A DNA stretch of 31,485 nucleotides, from contig CAZCZJ010000019.1 in the NCBI GenBank assembly GCA_964503235.1, positions 1 to 31,485 on the forward strand. Direction: 5' to 3'. The notes under the pieces are model-generated. The model was not told the DNA's origin and did no database searches. It saw only the letters and a program-made list of their open reading frames with translations. Both the position numbers and the translations under genes were made by a program. The DNA is from W425 sp964503235. GTDB taxonomy: Bacteria > Chloroflexota > Dehalococcoidia > Dehalococcoidales > RBG-16-60-22. Below, in pieces: positions 24,176-31,485 of this stretch (positions within the stretch are counted from its first letter, which is position 1; each line of letters starts with the position of its first letter).

Positions 24176-24893
24176 ACGATCGGGAAAAAGAGAAGTAGAT
24201 ATAACTAAACGTGAAGAATTGGTCCACCGCCTGGAGCGTATCACCGAACTCCCCCTTCTTGTCCTTGCCTTCATCATGATACCCCTCCTGGTAGGGCCAT
24301 TGCTCTGGGACATGTCACCGGGGGAAGAGAGTACATTTTTAATACTTAACTACTTCATCTGGGCGCTGTTTGCCGTTGACCTGATAATTAAAGTGGCAAT
24401 TGCCCCCCGCCGGCCCCAGTATCTCCGCCGGCACTGGCTGGAGGTGCTAGTTGTCGCCGTCCCCTTCTTTCGGCCGCTGCGCATATTACGTATAATTATC
24501 TTCGGCTCTCGCGCTTGGGTCGGTATGCGGCGACTGGTCAATGTCGATTTCCTGCTTGTCTACGGAATCGGACTGGTGGTGATAGCCGCTACCATCGTTG
24601 CCTCGGTGGAAGGTGGTGTCATGTCATCAATTCATTCTTTTTCTGATGCTCTGTGGTGGGCGTTTGAAACCATCACTACCGTCGGCTACGGCGATATGGT
24701 CCCCGTAACGCTGGCGGGAAGGGCCGTTGCCGTCGTTTTAATGCTGGGAGGCATCGCCTTCTTCAGCGGTGTCACCGCTAATCTGGCTTCATTTCTCATC
24801 AAAGGAAAAGACTCGGAAAAGAAAGATATAGGCCGCCTCGTGAAGGAAGTCGAAGGACTCCGTCAGGAACTGTCCCGGTTGCGTCCCGAATAG
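24168..24893 (+). CDS. six-TM, voltage-sensor-like potassium channel
   Basis: The 241-residue protein has the K+ selectivity filter TTVGYGD (170-176) after a pore helix (FSDALWWAFETI). A preceding segment rich in regularly spaced Arg (RPLRILRIIIFGSRAWVGMRR) looks like a voltage-sensor S4. The order S1-S4, S5, pore, S6 fits a small Kv/KvAP-like channel. The C-terminus is a short coiled coil (RLVKEVEGLRQELSRL), likely aiding tetramer formation. The start at 24168 has AAGGAGA and overlaps corA by 8 bp, so the two are translationally coupled. An in-frame ATG at 24138 is less likely. Confidence 0.86.
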   Translation: MGKRSGKREVDITKREELVHRLERITELPLLVLAFIMIPLLVGPLLWDMSPGEESTFLILNYFIWALFAVDLIIKVAIAPRRPQYLRRHWLEVLVVAVPFFRPLRILRIIIFGSRAWVGMRRLVNVDFLLVYGIGLVVIAATIVASVEGGVMSSIHSFSDALWWAFETITTVGYGDMVPVTLAGRAVAVVLMLGGIAFFSGVTANLASFLIKGKDSEKKDIGRLVKEVEGLRQELSRLRPE

Positions 24894-24921
24894 GATAGCT
24901 CAGGTAAGAAACGGCGATTAA

Positions 24922-25368
24922 TCAGTCCCTGGGCACTACCTCTATTTCGATGGGCACCAGGTATTTCTTGTATTTACCCTTCACCGCTACCAGGCGGATA
25001 GCGTGTAGCTCGTGCCCGGGATTTTCTCTTGCTACCTGTTCAAACAAACCCTGAGTAGCGGTAATATATTCGCTCATCAACCGGGGATTTCCCGGGGCGA
25101 CTATTCTGCCTTGTCGTTCTACCTTTACCGGGGACTCCGTTGGCGGTCTTTGTTTCCGGGCTATCTGGGTAAGAGATAATCCGGACTCCTGTTGACGTTT
25201 CACGCTTTTAATAATATCAATGATATCGTCCTCGTATACGCCCACGACCCCCTTGCGGCGTCCCTGGCCTCTCAGCCTGGGCCTGGGGATGATACCCAGG
25301 TCTTTAAGACGGTTGAGCCTGGGATAAGTCAATCCTGTCTCGGCTAGCACCTCATTGGTAGTTTTCAT
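24922..25368 (-). CDS. MerR-like HTH transcriptional regulator
   Basis: The 148-residue protein has an N-terminal MerR-type helix-turn-helix and wing: TTNEVLAETGLTYPRLNRLKDLGIIPRP, then a basic RGQGRRKGVVGVYEDDIIDII. A short helix with QESGLSLTQIARKQ follows. The C-terminal half (about residues 75-148) is not a known sensor domain to me. The start at 25368 is taken because the winged domain begins there; a start at 25458 would translate part of repeat R5. No clear ribosome binding site is present, so it may be leaderless or weakly translated. CTGAT-N7-ATCAG (25391-25407) upstream could be its operator. Its targets are unknown. Confidence 0.68.
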   Translation of the reverse strand: MKTTNEVLAETGLTYPRLNRLKDLGIIPRPRLRGQGRRKGVVGVYEDDIIDIIKSVKRQQESGLSLTQIARKQRPPTESPVKVERQGRIVAPGNPRLMSEYITATQGLFEQVARENPGHELHAIRLVAVKGKYKKYLVPIEIEVVPRD

Positions 25369-25455
25369 ATCTGATTTATATACATAATAACTGATAATGA
25401 AAATCAGGGCAATATTACTATAATTTGGAGCTGTTTTTTCATGGTGATTTTTACA

Positions 25456-25566
25456 CACTCACCCCCTTTGTCCCCCTCTCAAAACTCTCTCCTATCCAGC
25501 CATCAATTTCTATGGTTTTTTACCAGTGATTCCGGCTGGAGAGGGGATAAGGGGTGAGGTATCTTC
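25456..25566. repeat. MITE-like hairpin repeat, copy R5 (short copy)
   Basis: The outer ends CTCACCCCCTTTGTCCCCCTCTC and its imperfect complement GAGAGGGGATAAGGGGTGAG are inverted. An inner CCAGCC/GGCTGG pair encloses a short loop. It combines the hairpin-2-type left arm with the hairpin-1-type right arm, as if the middle had been deleted. It lies in the divergent gap 25369-25762. Confidence 0.72.
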
Positions 25567-25613
25567 TTATAATAATTTTATCAGAACTGATAAACATTTT
25601 ATCGGCAGTTGCG

Positions 25614-25633
25614 GGTATCTATGATACCTTTTT
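25614..25633. other. small hairpin followed by T-run in the fecR upstream gap
   Basis: GGTATC-TAT-GATACC (25614-25628) is a perfect 6-bp stem followed by TTTTT. It is a weak intrinsic-terminator-like or operator element. The remaining part of 25567-25762 is AT-rich, with no gene and no clear promoter that I can defend. Confidence 0.3.
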
Positions 25634-25762
25634 CTCATGACCGTAACTTACTGGTTCTTACCAATATAACGCTTCATATTATCTTTATATTCGGTTAGGA
25701 TTTTTTTATGTTTTGTTTACCACATTTATTGTACATTAGTACCACTTATTCACTAAGGGCGG

Positions 25763-26965
25763 ATGGTATTGAGGAAACGATTAGGCGGTCTTTTTGTAGC
25801 TGTGGTGCTTATCATGGCACTGGCATTTCTGGCGATAGACGTAGGATTTTCCCTCTATAGAAACGACCGGTTTGACGAAGCTTCACCGGTATGTACTCTA
25901 AATGTGTTGAGTGGTGATATCAAGGTATTACCCGCTGATGCCTTTATGTGGGAGCAAGCTGTGGATGGTATGGTACTGGAACCGGGAAGCCGCATCAAGA
26001 CGGGCGCGAATTCTTACGCTTCGCTTACTTTTTCTGAGGGCACCACGACATCAATCGAGCCTGATACCGATTTGATTATAGACCAGCTGGGGGACGGTGA
26101 TTCGACTCAGGCAAACAGTATCCTTTTAAAACAGCGTTCCGGCAAGACCTGGAATCAGGTGGCGAAAAGGTCTGAGGATGATAGTTCATTCCAGATTCAG
26201 ACAACCTCCGCCAGTATCGTCGTCTACGGTACCCTTTTCTCAACCGAGATTGACGAATCGGGAACCACCCTGGTTCAGACAGCCGAAGGACTGGTTAATG
26301 TAAGCGCCGAGGGCCAGGCGGTGCTGGTATCAGAAGGCCAGCAGACAACTGTCCGCAGCGGTGCCGCTCCCGCTATCCCCGCACCGACGCCACCCGCCGA
26401 CAATGAGCTGCTTTTTACGGTTGATGCAGCGGTGACTGGTCGTGTTGTAAGCCCCGGCGGTTCCAGCACCGGTTTTCTTCCGGACGGGTCAACCGTTAAC
26501 CAGATTTCCGGCTCCCGGGTCTTTTCACTCGATGATTCGAGTCAGATGATACTAATCCCTGAGCCCGTTGAGGGCGAATACTCGGTTGTGCTGTCCGGTG
26601 ATGTCGGCGCTACCGGTACCTACTCCGTCGAAGGCTTTTCCGGGGGTGAAAGTACCTTTGTAAAAACCGAATCCGCCAATATTACGTCAGAAGAAGGGCT
26701 GGTTTTGAGACTGCATCTCGATGTTCTTGATGGCCTGGTGAAAGGGGTCACAGCATTGACGTCTGATGAGTCTCCCGAACAGGATACCGCGATTTCAGCG
26801 ACGGGTAATGAAAATGCCTCCACTCAATTGAATGAGGAGAACACCGAAGGTGAAGTTCCCTGGTACCGCTCGCTGGGCTCCTATACCTCGAGCTCTTGGA
26901 TTGTAATCGTAAGCATCGTCACTCTGTTCGCTTTGATATTCATTCTTGTATGGAAAAGGACGTAA
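25763..26965 (+). CDS. FecR-domain membrane protein
   Basis: The 400-residue protein has an N-terminal membrane anchor or signal segment (residues about 8-30). A FecR-like domain follows (LNVLSGDIKVLPADAFMWEQAVDGMVLEPGSRIKTG, then SYASLTFSEGTTTSIEPDTDL). Next are a proline-rich linker (PAIPAPTPP), a beta-rich domain of unknown type (about 215-325), an acidic Ser/Thr-rich stretch and a C-terminal membrane helix (WIVIVSIVTLFALIFILVW). Most of the protein should be extracytoplasmic. FecR domains transmit or sense surface signals, but no FecI sigma factor is adjacent. ATG at 25763 is used, though TTG at 25769 has better spacing to AAGGGCGG. A c-di-GMP enzyme gene follows. Confidence 0.75.
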   Translation: MVLRKRLGGLFVAVVLIMALAFLAIDVGFSLYRNDRFDEASPVCTLNVLSGDIKVLPADAFMWEQAVDGMVLEPGSRIKTGANSYASLTFSEGTTTSIEPDTDLIIDQLGDGDSTQANSILLKQRSGKTWNQVAKRSEDDSSFQIQTTSASIVVYGTLFSTEIDESGTTLVQTAEGLVNVSAEGQAVLVSEGQQTTVRSGAAPAIPAPTPPADNELLFTVDAAVTGRVVSPGGSSTGFLPDGSTVNQISGSRVFSLDDSSQMILIPEPVEGEYSVVLSGDVGATGTYSVEGFSGGESTFVKTESANITSEEGLVLRLHLDVLDGLVKGVTALTSDESPEQDTAISATGNENASTQLNEENTEGEVPWYRSLGSYTSSSWIVIVSIVTLFALIFILVWKRT

Positions 26966-26996
26966 TGACTGGGGAAGGTTTGATTCAAGGAGAAAG

Positions 26997-29567
26997 ATGT
27001 TTCAATTAACCATCCATAATTTTGTTCAGTTCGCCAGCCTGATTATTTATATAATTCTGATTTCATTAGTCCTCTATTCCAAGAGGGCTAAACTGAAGAG
27101 ATTATTCACTCTTTTCCTTATCGCTGCGGCGGGAATGAGCCTGACAAGTTTGCTCATGAATTTGCGGTTATCTTACGAGCAACTGGTTATCTGGAAAACC
27201 CTGATGCCGCTGTTTACGACCTGGTCGGTTATTGCCTTCGCTCACTTTATCGCTGCTTCTTATCAACGGGATACTGGAAAGATTGCCCGAATGGGATATT
27301 TATGGCTGGCTATTACTTCTGTTCTGGTGGTCTCGGGCACTCTGACTCAGGGCTTGGCTTTCCTCAACAACGAGGTAATTACATCATTTTACAGGCAGGT
27401 AATAAATGCCCTTGCCTATATCAACGTTTTGATTATAATCATGGTAGGCGTCTTTCTCATCAGGATACTTAAAGAGACTAACAATCCTGAAGAAAGAAAC
27501 AAGACCTTCTATCTTCTGACCGGTCTCGGCATTATGGCCGTCGCCAGTGCTGTAAATGTTATTTTCCAAAATACCAATTATAGTTTCTCTCATATCGGGT
27601 ATATCGCGAATGCGGTATTAATAACCTATACCCTTATCAAACACCGGTTGCTTGATATTCAGATAATCATGAGAAAATGGATAGTTTATACCGGGGTGAC
27701 CGTGTGCATTACACTGGCATACCTTGCCCTGTTGCTGGTTCTGAGTAATCTATTACGCCTTTTACCGCCTCAACTCGGTATACCGACAACTATTGTTATG
27801 GTGGTTCTCTTCGCTTACCTTTTCAACTGGGCAAAGTCAGCCCTGGACAGGGGCGCCGATAGACTATTCTACGGGAAACGGTATATTCATCGGCAGATGC
27901 TTCTGACTTTTGCCAGTAAAATGAGTCATTTCATTAATATTAAGGAAATCGCCGATGCTTTAACGGGACCGCTGGCAAAAGCAGTTCGCGTCAGACAGGT
28001 CGGGCTGCTCTTGCCGGTAAAGAATCGTTATGCCACCAAGTTCATCCTCAAACTGGATGATGAAGATCAGGTAGCACCCCTGATATTACATAATGACAGC
28101 CCCCTTATTCAATGGATGGCGAATAAAGGTAAGATTGTTTTGAGAGAGAATATAGAAAATGACCCTCAATTCAGTAAGCTGTCGGCCGAGGAAAGGAAGG
28201 CGCTTGTTGACTCCCACGTGGAAGTCCTCTGCCCCATAACCACCAAACATCAGCTCCTGGGTATCCTGGTACTGACTGAAAAATATCCGAAAGGTCATTA
28301 CTCCCGTGATGATATTGACCTGATTACCACCCTGGCTCAGGAATCTGCTGTGGCTATAGAAAATGCCCAGATTTATGCCGCCGCCAAAGAAAAGGCTGAT
28401 ACCGATGAGTTAACCGGATTGCGTAATCACCGGTATTTTCAGGAGAGCCTCAATCAGGCTATTGAAGAAAGCGCTATCTCCGGTGAAGATTTTGCCTTGC
28501 TGTTCATCGATTTAGACCTGTTTAAAACCTATAATGACGTTTACGGCCATGTTATGGGTGATGAACTGCTTAAGGATTTCGGCAGACTTATCCGGCGGAC
28601 TATCAGAGAGACGGATGTCGGCGCCAGGTACGGCGGTGACGAGTTCGCTTGTATCCTGATGCAAACGGGTGTCGATGGTGCTCAGAAAGTAGCCGAGAGG
28701 ATTCGCCAGAAGATGGAAGACCACATGGAACAGAAAGGCGCCGCAGTTACCTGTAGTATCGGTATATCTTGCTGGCGCATCGATGGCGTTATGAGGGAAA
28801 AAATAGTTGAAGCTGCGGACCAGGCTTTATACCATGCCAAGAGGGCTGGCGGTAATCGGGTATATCTGGCCAGTAAACTCGATGTTGCTGAAAAGGCTGA
28901 GCCGGGAGTTGTGGAAAAAACCAGCAGCGATGAAGCCGTTGAGAGTATTGTTTATGCGTTGGCGGCTACGGTGGATACGCGTGACCATTATACCTATGGC
29001 CATTCCAAGGCTGTATGCCGATATGCTATCGAGCTTGCCCAGGCGGCCGGTTATTCACCGGAAGAAGTCCAGAGAATCAGGTCGGCGGCATTACTCCACG
29101 ATATCGGTAAACTAAATCTTCCCGATAGTATATTGACCAAGCGCGACCCGCTAACGGATGCCGAATGGGACATGATTCGGCATCATCCCGAGCTGGGAGC
29201 CCGGATTCTCAAGTATATTGTGGGCTTAAGAGGCTGCGTGGACGCTGTCCTTTTCCACCATGAACGTTATGACGGTAACGGTTATCCCCGGGGATTGGAA
29301 GGCGAAAACATACCGCGCGATGCCCGTATCATGGCTATCGCCGACTCATATGATGCCATGACCTCGGAACGCGGCTATAAGAAAAGGGCTTTGACCGAGG
29401 AGGAAGCAATTCGGGAACTGGAAGCCTGTTCGGGTACGCAGTTTGACCCGGAACTGGTACAGCTGTTTATAAAATTGCTGGAAAAATCGGTTACACCGCA
29501 AATCATTCTGGATAACATTCTGCAAAATGAGGAACCTGCCGTAGAAAAGACAGTTAAAGAGAAATAA
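26997..29567 (+). CDS. membrane GGDEF-HD-GYP dual-domain c-di-GMP protein
   Basis: The 856-residue protein has a multi-pass N-terminal region (about 1-280, resembling histidine-kinase 7TM sensor domains), a GAF-like domain (about 310-450), then a GGDEF domain and an HD-GYP domain. GGDEF is intact at 546-550, with an RxxD inhibitory site at R537-D540. The HD-GYP domain has H701-D702 and HHERYDGNGYP (H754, H755). The sequence therefore predicts both synthesis and hydrolysis of c-di-GMP, with the GAF and membrane part sensing a signal. The start at 26997 follows AAGGAG; an in-frame ATG at 26946 overlaps the fecR-like gene and lacks a ribosome binding site. Which activity dominates cannot be told. 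Confidence 0.9.
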   Translation: MFQLTIHNFVQFASLIIYIILISLVLYSKRAKLKRLFTLFLIAAAGMSLTSLLMNLRLSYEQLVIWKTLMPLFTTWSVIAFAHFIAASYQRDTGKIARMGYLWLAITSVLVVSGTLTQGLAFLNNEVITSFYRQVINALAYINVLIIIMVGVFLIRILKETNNPEERNKTFYLLTGLGIMAVASAVNVIFQNTNYSFSHIGYIANAVLITYTLIKHRLLDIQIIMRKWIVYTGVTVCITLAYLALLLVLSNLLRLLPPQLGIPTTIVMVVLFAYLFNWAKSALDRGADRLFYGKRYIHRQMLLTFASKMSHFINIKEIADALTGPLAKAVRVRQVGLLLPVKNRYATKFILKLDDEDQVAPLILHNDSPLIQWMANKGKIVLRENIENDPQFSKLSAEERKALVDSHVEVLCPITTKHQLLGILVLTEKYPKGHYSRDDIDLITTLAQESAVAIENAQIYAAAKEKADTDELTGLRNHRYFQESLNQAIEESAISGEDFALLFIDLDLFKTYNDVYGHVMGDELLKDFGRLIRRTIRETDVGARYGGDEFACILMQTGVDGAQKVAERIRQKMEDHMEQKGAAVTCSIGISCWRIDGVMREKIVEAADQALYHAKRAGGNRVYLASKLDVAEKAEPGVVEKTSSDEAVESIVYALAATVDTRDHYTYGHSKAVCRYAIELAQAAGYSPEEVQRIRSAALLHDIGKLNLPDSILTKRDPLTDAEWDMIRHHPELGARILKYIVGLRGCVDAVLFHHERYDGNGYPRGLEGENIPRDARIMAIADSYDAMTSERGYKKRALTEEEAIRELEACSGTQFDPELVQLFIKLLEKSVTPQIILDNILQNEEPAVEKTVKEK

Positions 29568-29589
29568 AAACAGGCTTTTAAAGACGGTG

Positions 29590-29740
29590 TATAATATATA
29601 TGGGATATATAAGTATTATTAATATAAAAATTATTTAATAAATCGGGAAAAAGGAGAATAATCCTGAATTCAAAAGTGGCGATTATAGCCTTAAAGGGGT
29701 AAAATAGAATAAGTAAGAAGGAGAAATTCTTCTCTTTTTG
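29590..29740 (+). promoter_or_regulatory. AT-rich spacer with -10-like box and small hairpin
   Basis: TATAAT (29590-29595) lies in a very AT-rich gap, but no good -35 box is visible. A small hairpin, GAGAA-ATTC-TTCTC (29721-29734), is followed by TTTTT, resembling a weak intrinsic terminator or attenuator. It lies 31 bp before the next ATG. Confidence 0.3.
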
Positions 29741-29765
29741 AATCCTGCTAGTAAATAGAAATATC

Positions 29766-31485
29766 ATGGTTAATTCTAAAAATCAACCGGATTACGGAAA
29801 AAAATCGAGTGAAAGTAGCGATACGACTCGTGAGAATGGTGGTATCCAGATAGATACCACCGAATATACCACCAGGCTGGAACTCCTTTATGAAGTCGCC
29901 AACAAAGCGACCTCCTACCCAGAGGTGCTTAAACTCATCGAAGATATCTTATCGGTAACTCAACGTATATTAAACTCGGCAGCCGTATCATTACTTATCG
30001 TCGATAATAACAAAGGCATACTCTCCTATTATCTGGCCAACGGCAAACTGAAGAGCTCGCTGAAACCGATAAAATTGAGTGAAAATTCAGGGATTGTCCG
30101 GTGGGTAGCCCGGACCGGTATGACGGTTATCGCTAACAATCCCGCTGAAGATGAGCGATTCGATGAAGTGATAGACGGCATTAATGGAACTACTACCGAG
30201 TCTCTTCTGGCCGTGCCGCTTACTCGAGGAGAGAAGGTTATCGGCGTTCTGAGAGTAGTCAACAAAGCCGACGGCGAAAAATTTACCGAACAAGACTCCG
30301 TTGTCTTATCGGGACTGGCATCCACGGAAGCGCTGGTACTGCTGGTATCGATGACGGTTCTGGCTTTGCGTAATATTGACTTAAATAGAGAAAAACCAGG
30401 AGATTCGCGGCGTACCGATAGCAGTTATTTGCACATCAGCGGCCATTCACGGAGAGTCAGGGAGTACGCTTTGTTGGCTGCCAAATACTTCTCCTTCTCC
30501 CCGGACGAGTTACAGACTATAGAGTTCGGCGCACTCCTGCATGATTTGGCGAAAATAGGTATCAGAGACCATGGATTACGTACCTCGGATTCATTAACCG
30601 ATTACGAACGGATGATTTTACTGGAGCACTCGGTAATCGGGGCTGATATTATCGGTGAAATACCGTTTCTGGAAAAAGTCGCTAAAATCGTACGATATCA
30701 TCACGAGCGCTACGATGGCTCGGGATATCCCGATGGACTAAAGGAAGATAATATCCCCATGTACACGCGCCTGATTACCGTCGCTGATGCGTTCGATAAC
30801 ATGACCACGGAATATCCGCATTATGACACATTAAGTGATGCCGAGGCTATTGCCGAACTTAAAAGGGGCGTAGGTGTCCAGTTCTGTCCTCTTATGGTCG
30901 AGGCGTTTATTGCCGAATATACCAAGCAAAAAGAAGAACAGAAGAAGGAAGAACTCGATACAATCGCGTCGGAACAGGTAAAAAAGGGCAAGCCCTCTAA
31001 AAGCACGGAGGACTCCGAGGTATGGAGAAACCGGGGTATTAATCTCCTTAGAGCCGGCCGGTATGAAGAAGCCATTGAAGCTATTGAAATGGCTATCGAT
31101 ATTAATCCCAACAATGCTGTCGCCTGGAGGAATAAAGGTACGGCCCTGGGTAGACTGGGTAAGGATGTCACGGCCCTCAGAGCTATAACCAGGGCTATAG
31201 AACTCGACCCGGGTAGCGCCGCTTCCTGGCACAATAAAGCAACCGCTTTATACAGGTTGGGAAGGAATAAAGAAGGCAAACAAGCCAAAGCTATCGAAAA
31301 GCAAATAAAGAAAAAAGCCGAGCAGGCGGAGAAATATCACGCCAAAAAAGAAACCGAAACAGCTGCACAGGTTATTGAAGCGGAGAGACTGTCTCAGGAA
31401 AAGGCCGAAGAAGAAGCTAAAGAACGAGCTAGGCTAGAGGCTGAAGAAAAAGCCAGAGCCGAAGAGGCCGAGAGACTGGCTCAGG
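29766..31485 (+). CDS. GAF-HD-GYP-TPR signalling protein (partial, runs off right edge)
   Basis: The frame is open from ATG 29766 through the window end (573 complete codons). A GAF domain spans about residues 35-200 (LLYEVANKATSYPEVLKLIED, LLAVPLTRGEKVIGVLRVVN). An HD-GYP domain follows, with H259-D260 and HHERYDGSGYP (H312, H313). Then come about three TPR units (418-515: VWRNRGINLLRAGRYEEAIE, WRNKGTALGRLGK, WHNKATALYRLGR) and a strongly charged Glu/Lys/Ala coiled coil that continues beyond the edge. There is no GGDEF domain, so it should only hydrolyse c-di-GMP. No clear ribosome binding site precedes the ATG, and no other start lies between it and the upstream in-frame stop. Confidence 0.88.
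   Translation, partial: MVNSKNQPDYGKKSSESSDTTRENGGIQIDTTEYTTRLELLYEVANKATSYPEVLKLIEDILSVTQRILNSAAVSLLIVDNNKGILSYYLANGKLKSSLKPIKLSENSGIVRWVARTGMTVIANNPAEDERFDEVIDGINGTTTESLLAVPLTRGEKVIGVLRVVNKADGEKFTEQDSVVLSGLASTEALVLLVSMTVLALRNIDLNREKPGDSRRTDSSYLHISGHSRRVREYALLAAKYFSFSPDELQTIEFGALLHDLAKIGIRDHGLRTSDSLTDYERMILLEHSVIGADIIGEIPFLEKVAKIVRYHHERYDGSGYPDGLKEDNIPMYTRLITVADAFDNMTTEYPHYDTLSDAEAIAELKRGVGVQFCPLMVEAFIAEYTKQKEEQKKEELDTIASEQVKKGKPSKSTEDSEVWRNRGINLLRAGRYEEAIEAIEMAIDINPNNAVAWRNKGTALGRLGKDVTALRAITRAIELDPGSAASWHNKATALYRLGRNKEGKQAKAIEKQIKKKAEQAEKYHAKKETETAAQVIEAERLSQEKAEEEAKERARLEAEEKARAEEAERLAQ

Noticed and set aside
25369..25458. Upstream start for the MerR-like regulator
   Set aside because: It would begin in repeat R5, and the extra residues do not resemble a MerR domain.
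30821..31288. Minus-strand open frame of 155 codons
   Set aside because: It is antisense to the TPR and coiled-coil region of the HD-GYP protein, whose motifs are clear; its Ser/Leu-rich product is typical of a shadow frame.

Overview
The window reads as chromosomal DNA of an uncultured anaerobic bacterium, most likely a Chloroflexota lineage related to Dehalococcoidia. This is an inference from gene content: expanded small cupin, EthD and SnoaL-like families, a flavoprotein/ferredoxin pair resembling the AprAB arrangement, a uroporphyrinogen-decarboxylase-fold enzyme, a DUF4367-like domain and HD-GYP proteins. No rRNA, tRNA, CRISPR array, transposase or phage gene is visible.

Layout. (1) 1-8276: a catabolic-looking cluster. 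One minus-strand unit (8276 to 2254) encodes a SnoaL-like protein, two cupins (one with an extra C-terminal domain), an SDR dehydrogenase, an FAD flavoprotein, a 2[4Fe-4S] ferredoxin and a second SnoaL paralogue. A second minus-strand unit (1722 to 59) encodes two cupins, an EthD/DUF4286-like protein and a truncated cupin. A divergent EthD gene lies between them. (2) 8941-14685: a methylmalonate-semialdehyde-type aldehyde dehydrogenase, a ferritin-like protein without histidines, a ketopantoate-reductase-family protein, a two-domain cupin on the opposite strand, and a UroD-family enzyme. (3) 18459-14719: a MoxR / DUF58 / DUF4129 membrane operon. (4) 18823-24893: a PadR regulator with a consensus promoter, a heterodimeric ABC exporter, a CorA transporter and a voltage-sensor-like K+ channel. 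(5) 25368-31485: a MerR-like regulator, a FecR-domain membrane protein, a GGDEF/HD-GYP protein and a GAF/HD-GYP/TPR protein that runs off the right edge.

How it may fit together. The first 14.7 kb looks like one regulon for oxidising an organic, possibly ring-containing or carbonyl, substrate. The SDR and FAD/ferredoxin pair would carry out redox steps, the aldehyde dehydrogenase would make a CoA ester, and the cupins, SnoaL and EthD proteins would be small isomerase, hydratase, lyase or binding proteins. The substrate cannot be read from sequence. A similar 24-bp imperfect palindrome lies in the promoter regions of two separate cupin units. The right half is envelope and signalling: exporter, ion homeostasis and c-di-GMP turnover.

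A family of GC-rich, hairpin-forming, MITE-like repeats occurs five times. Four copies lie in the large divergent intergenic gaps. The fifth is fused to the truncated cupin gene at the left edge.
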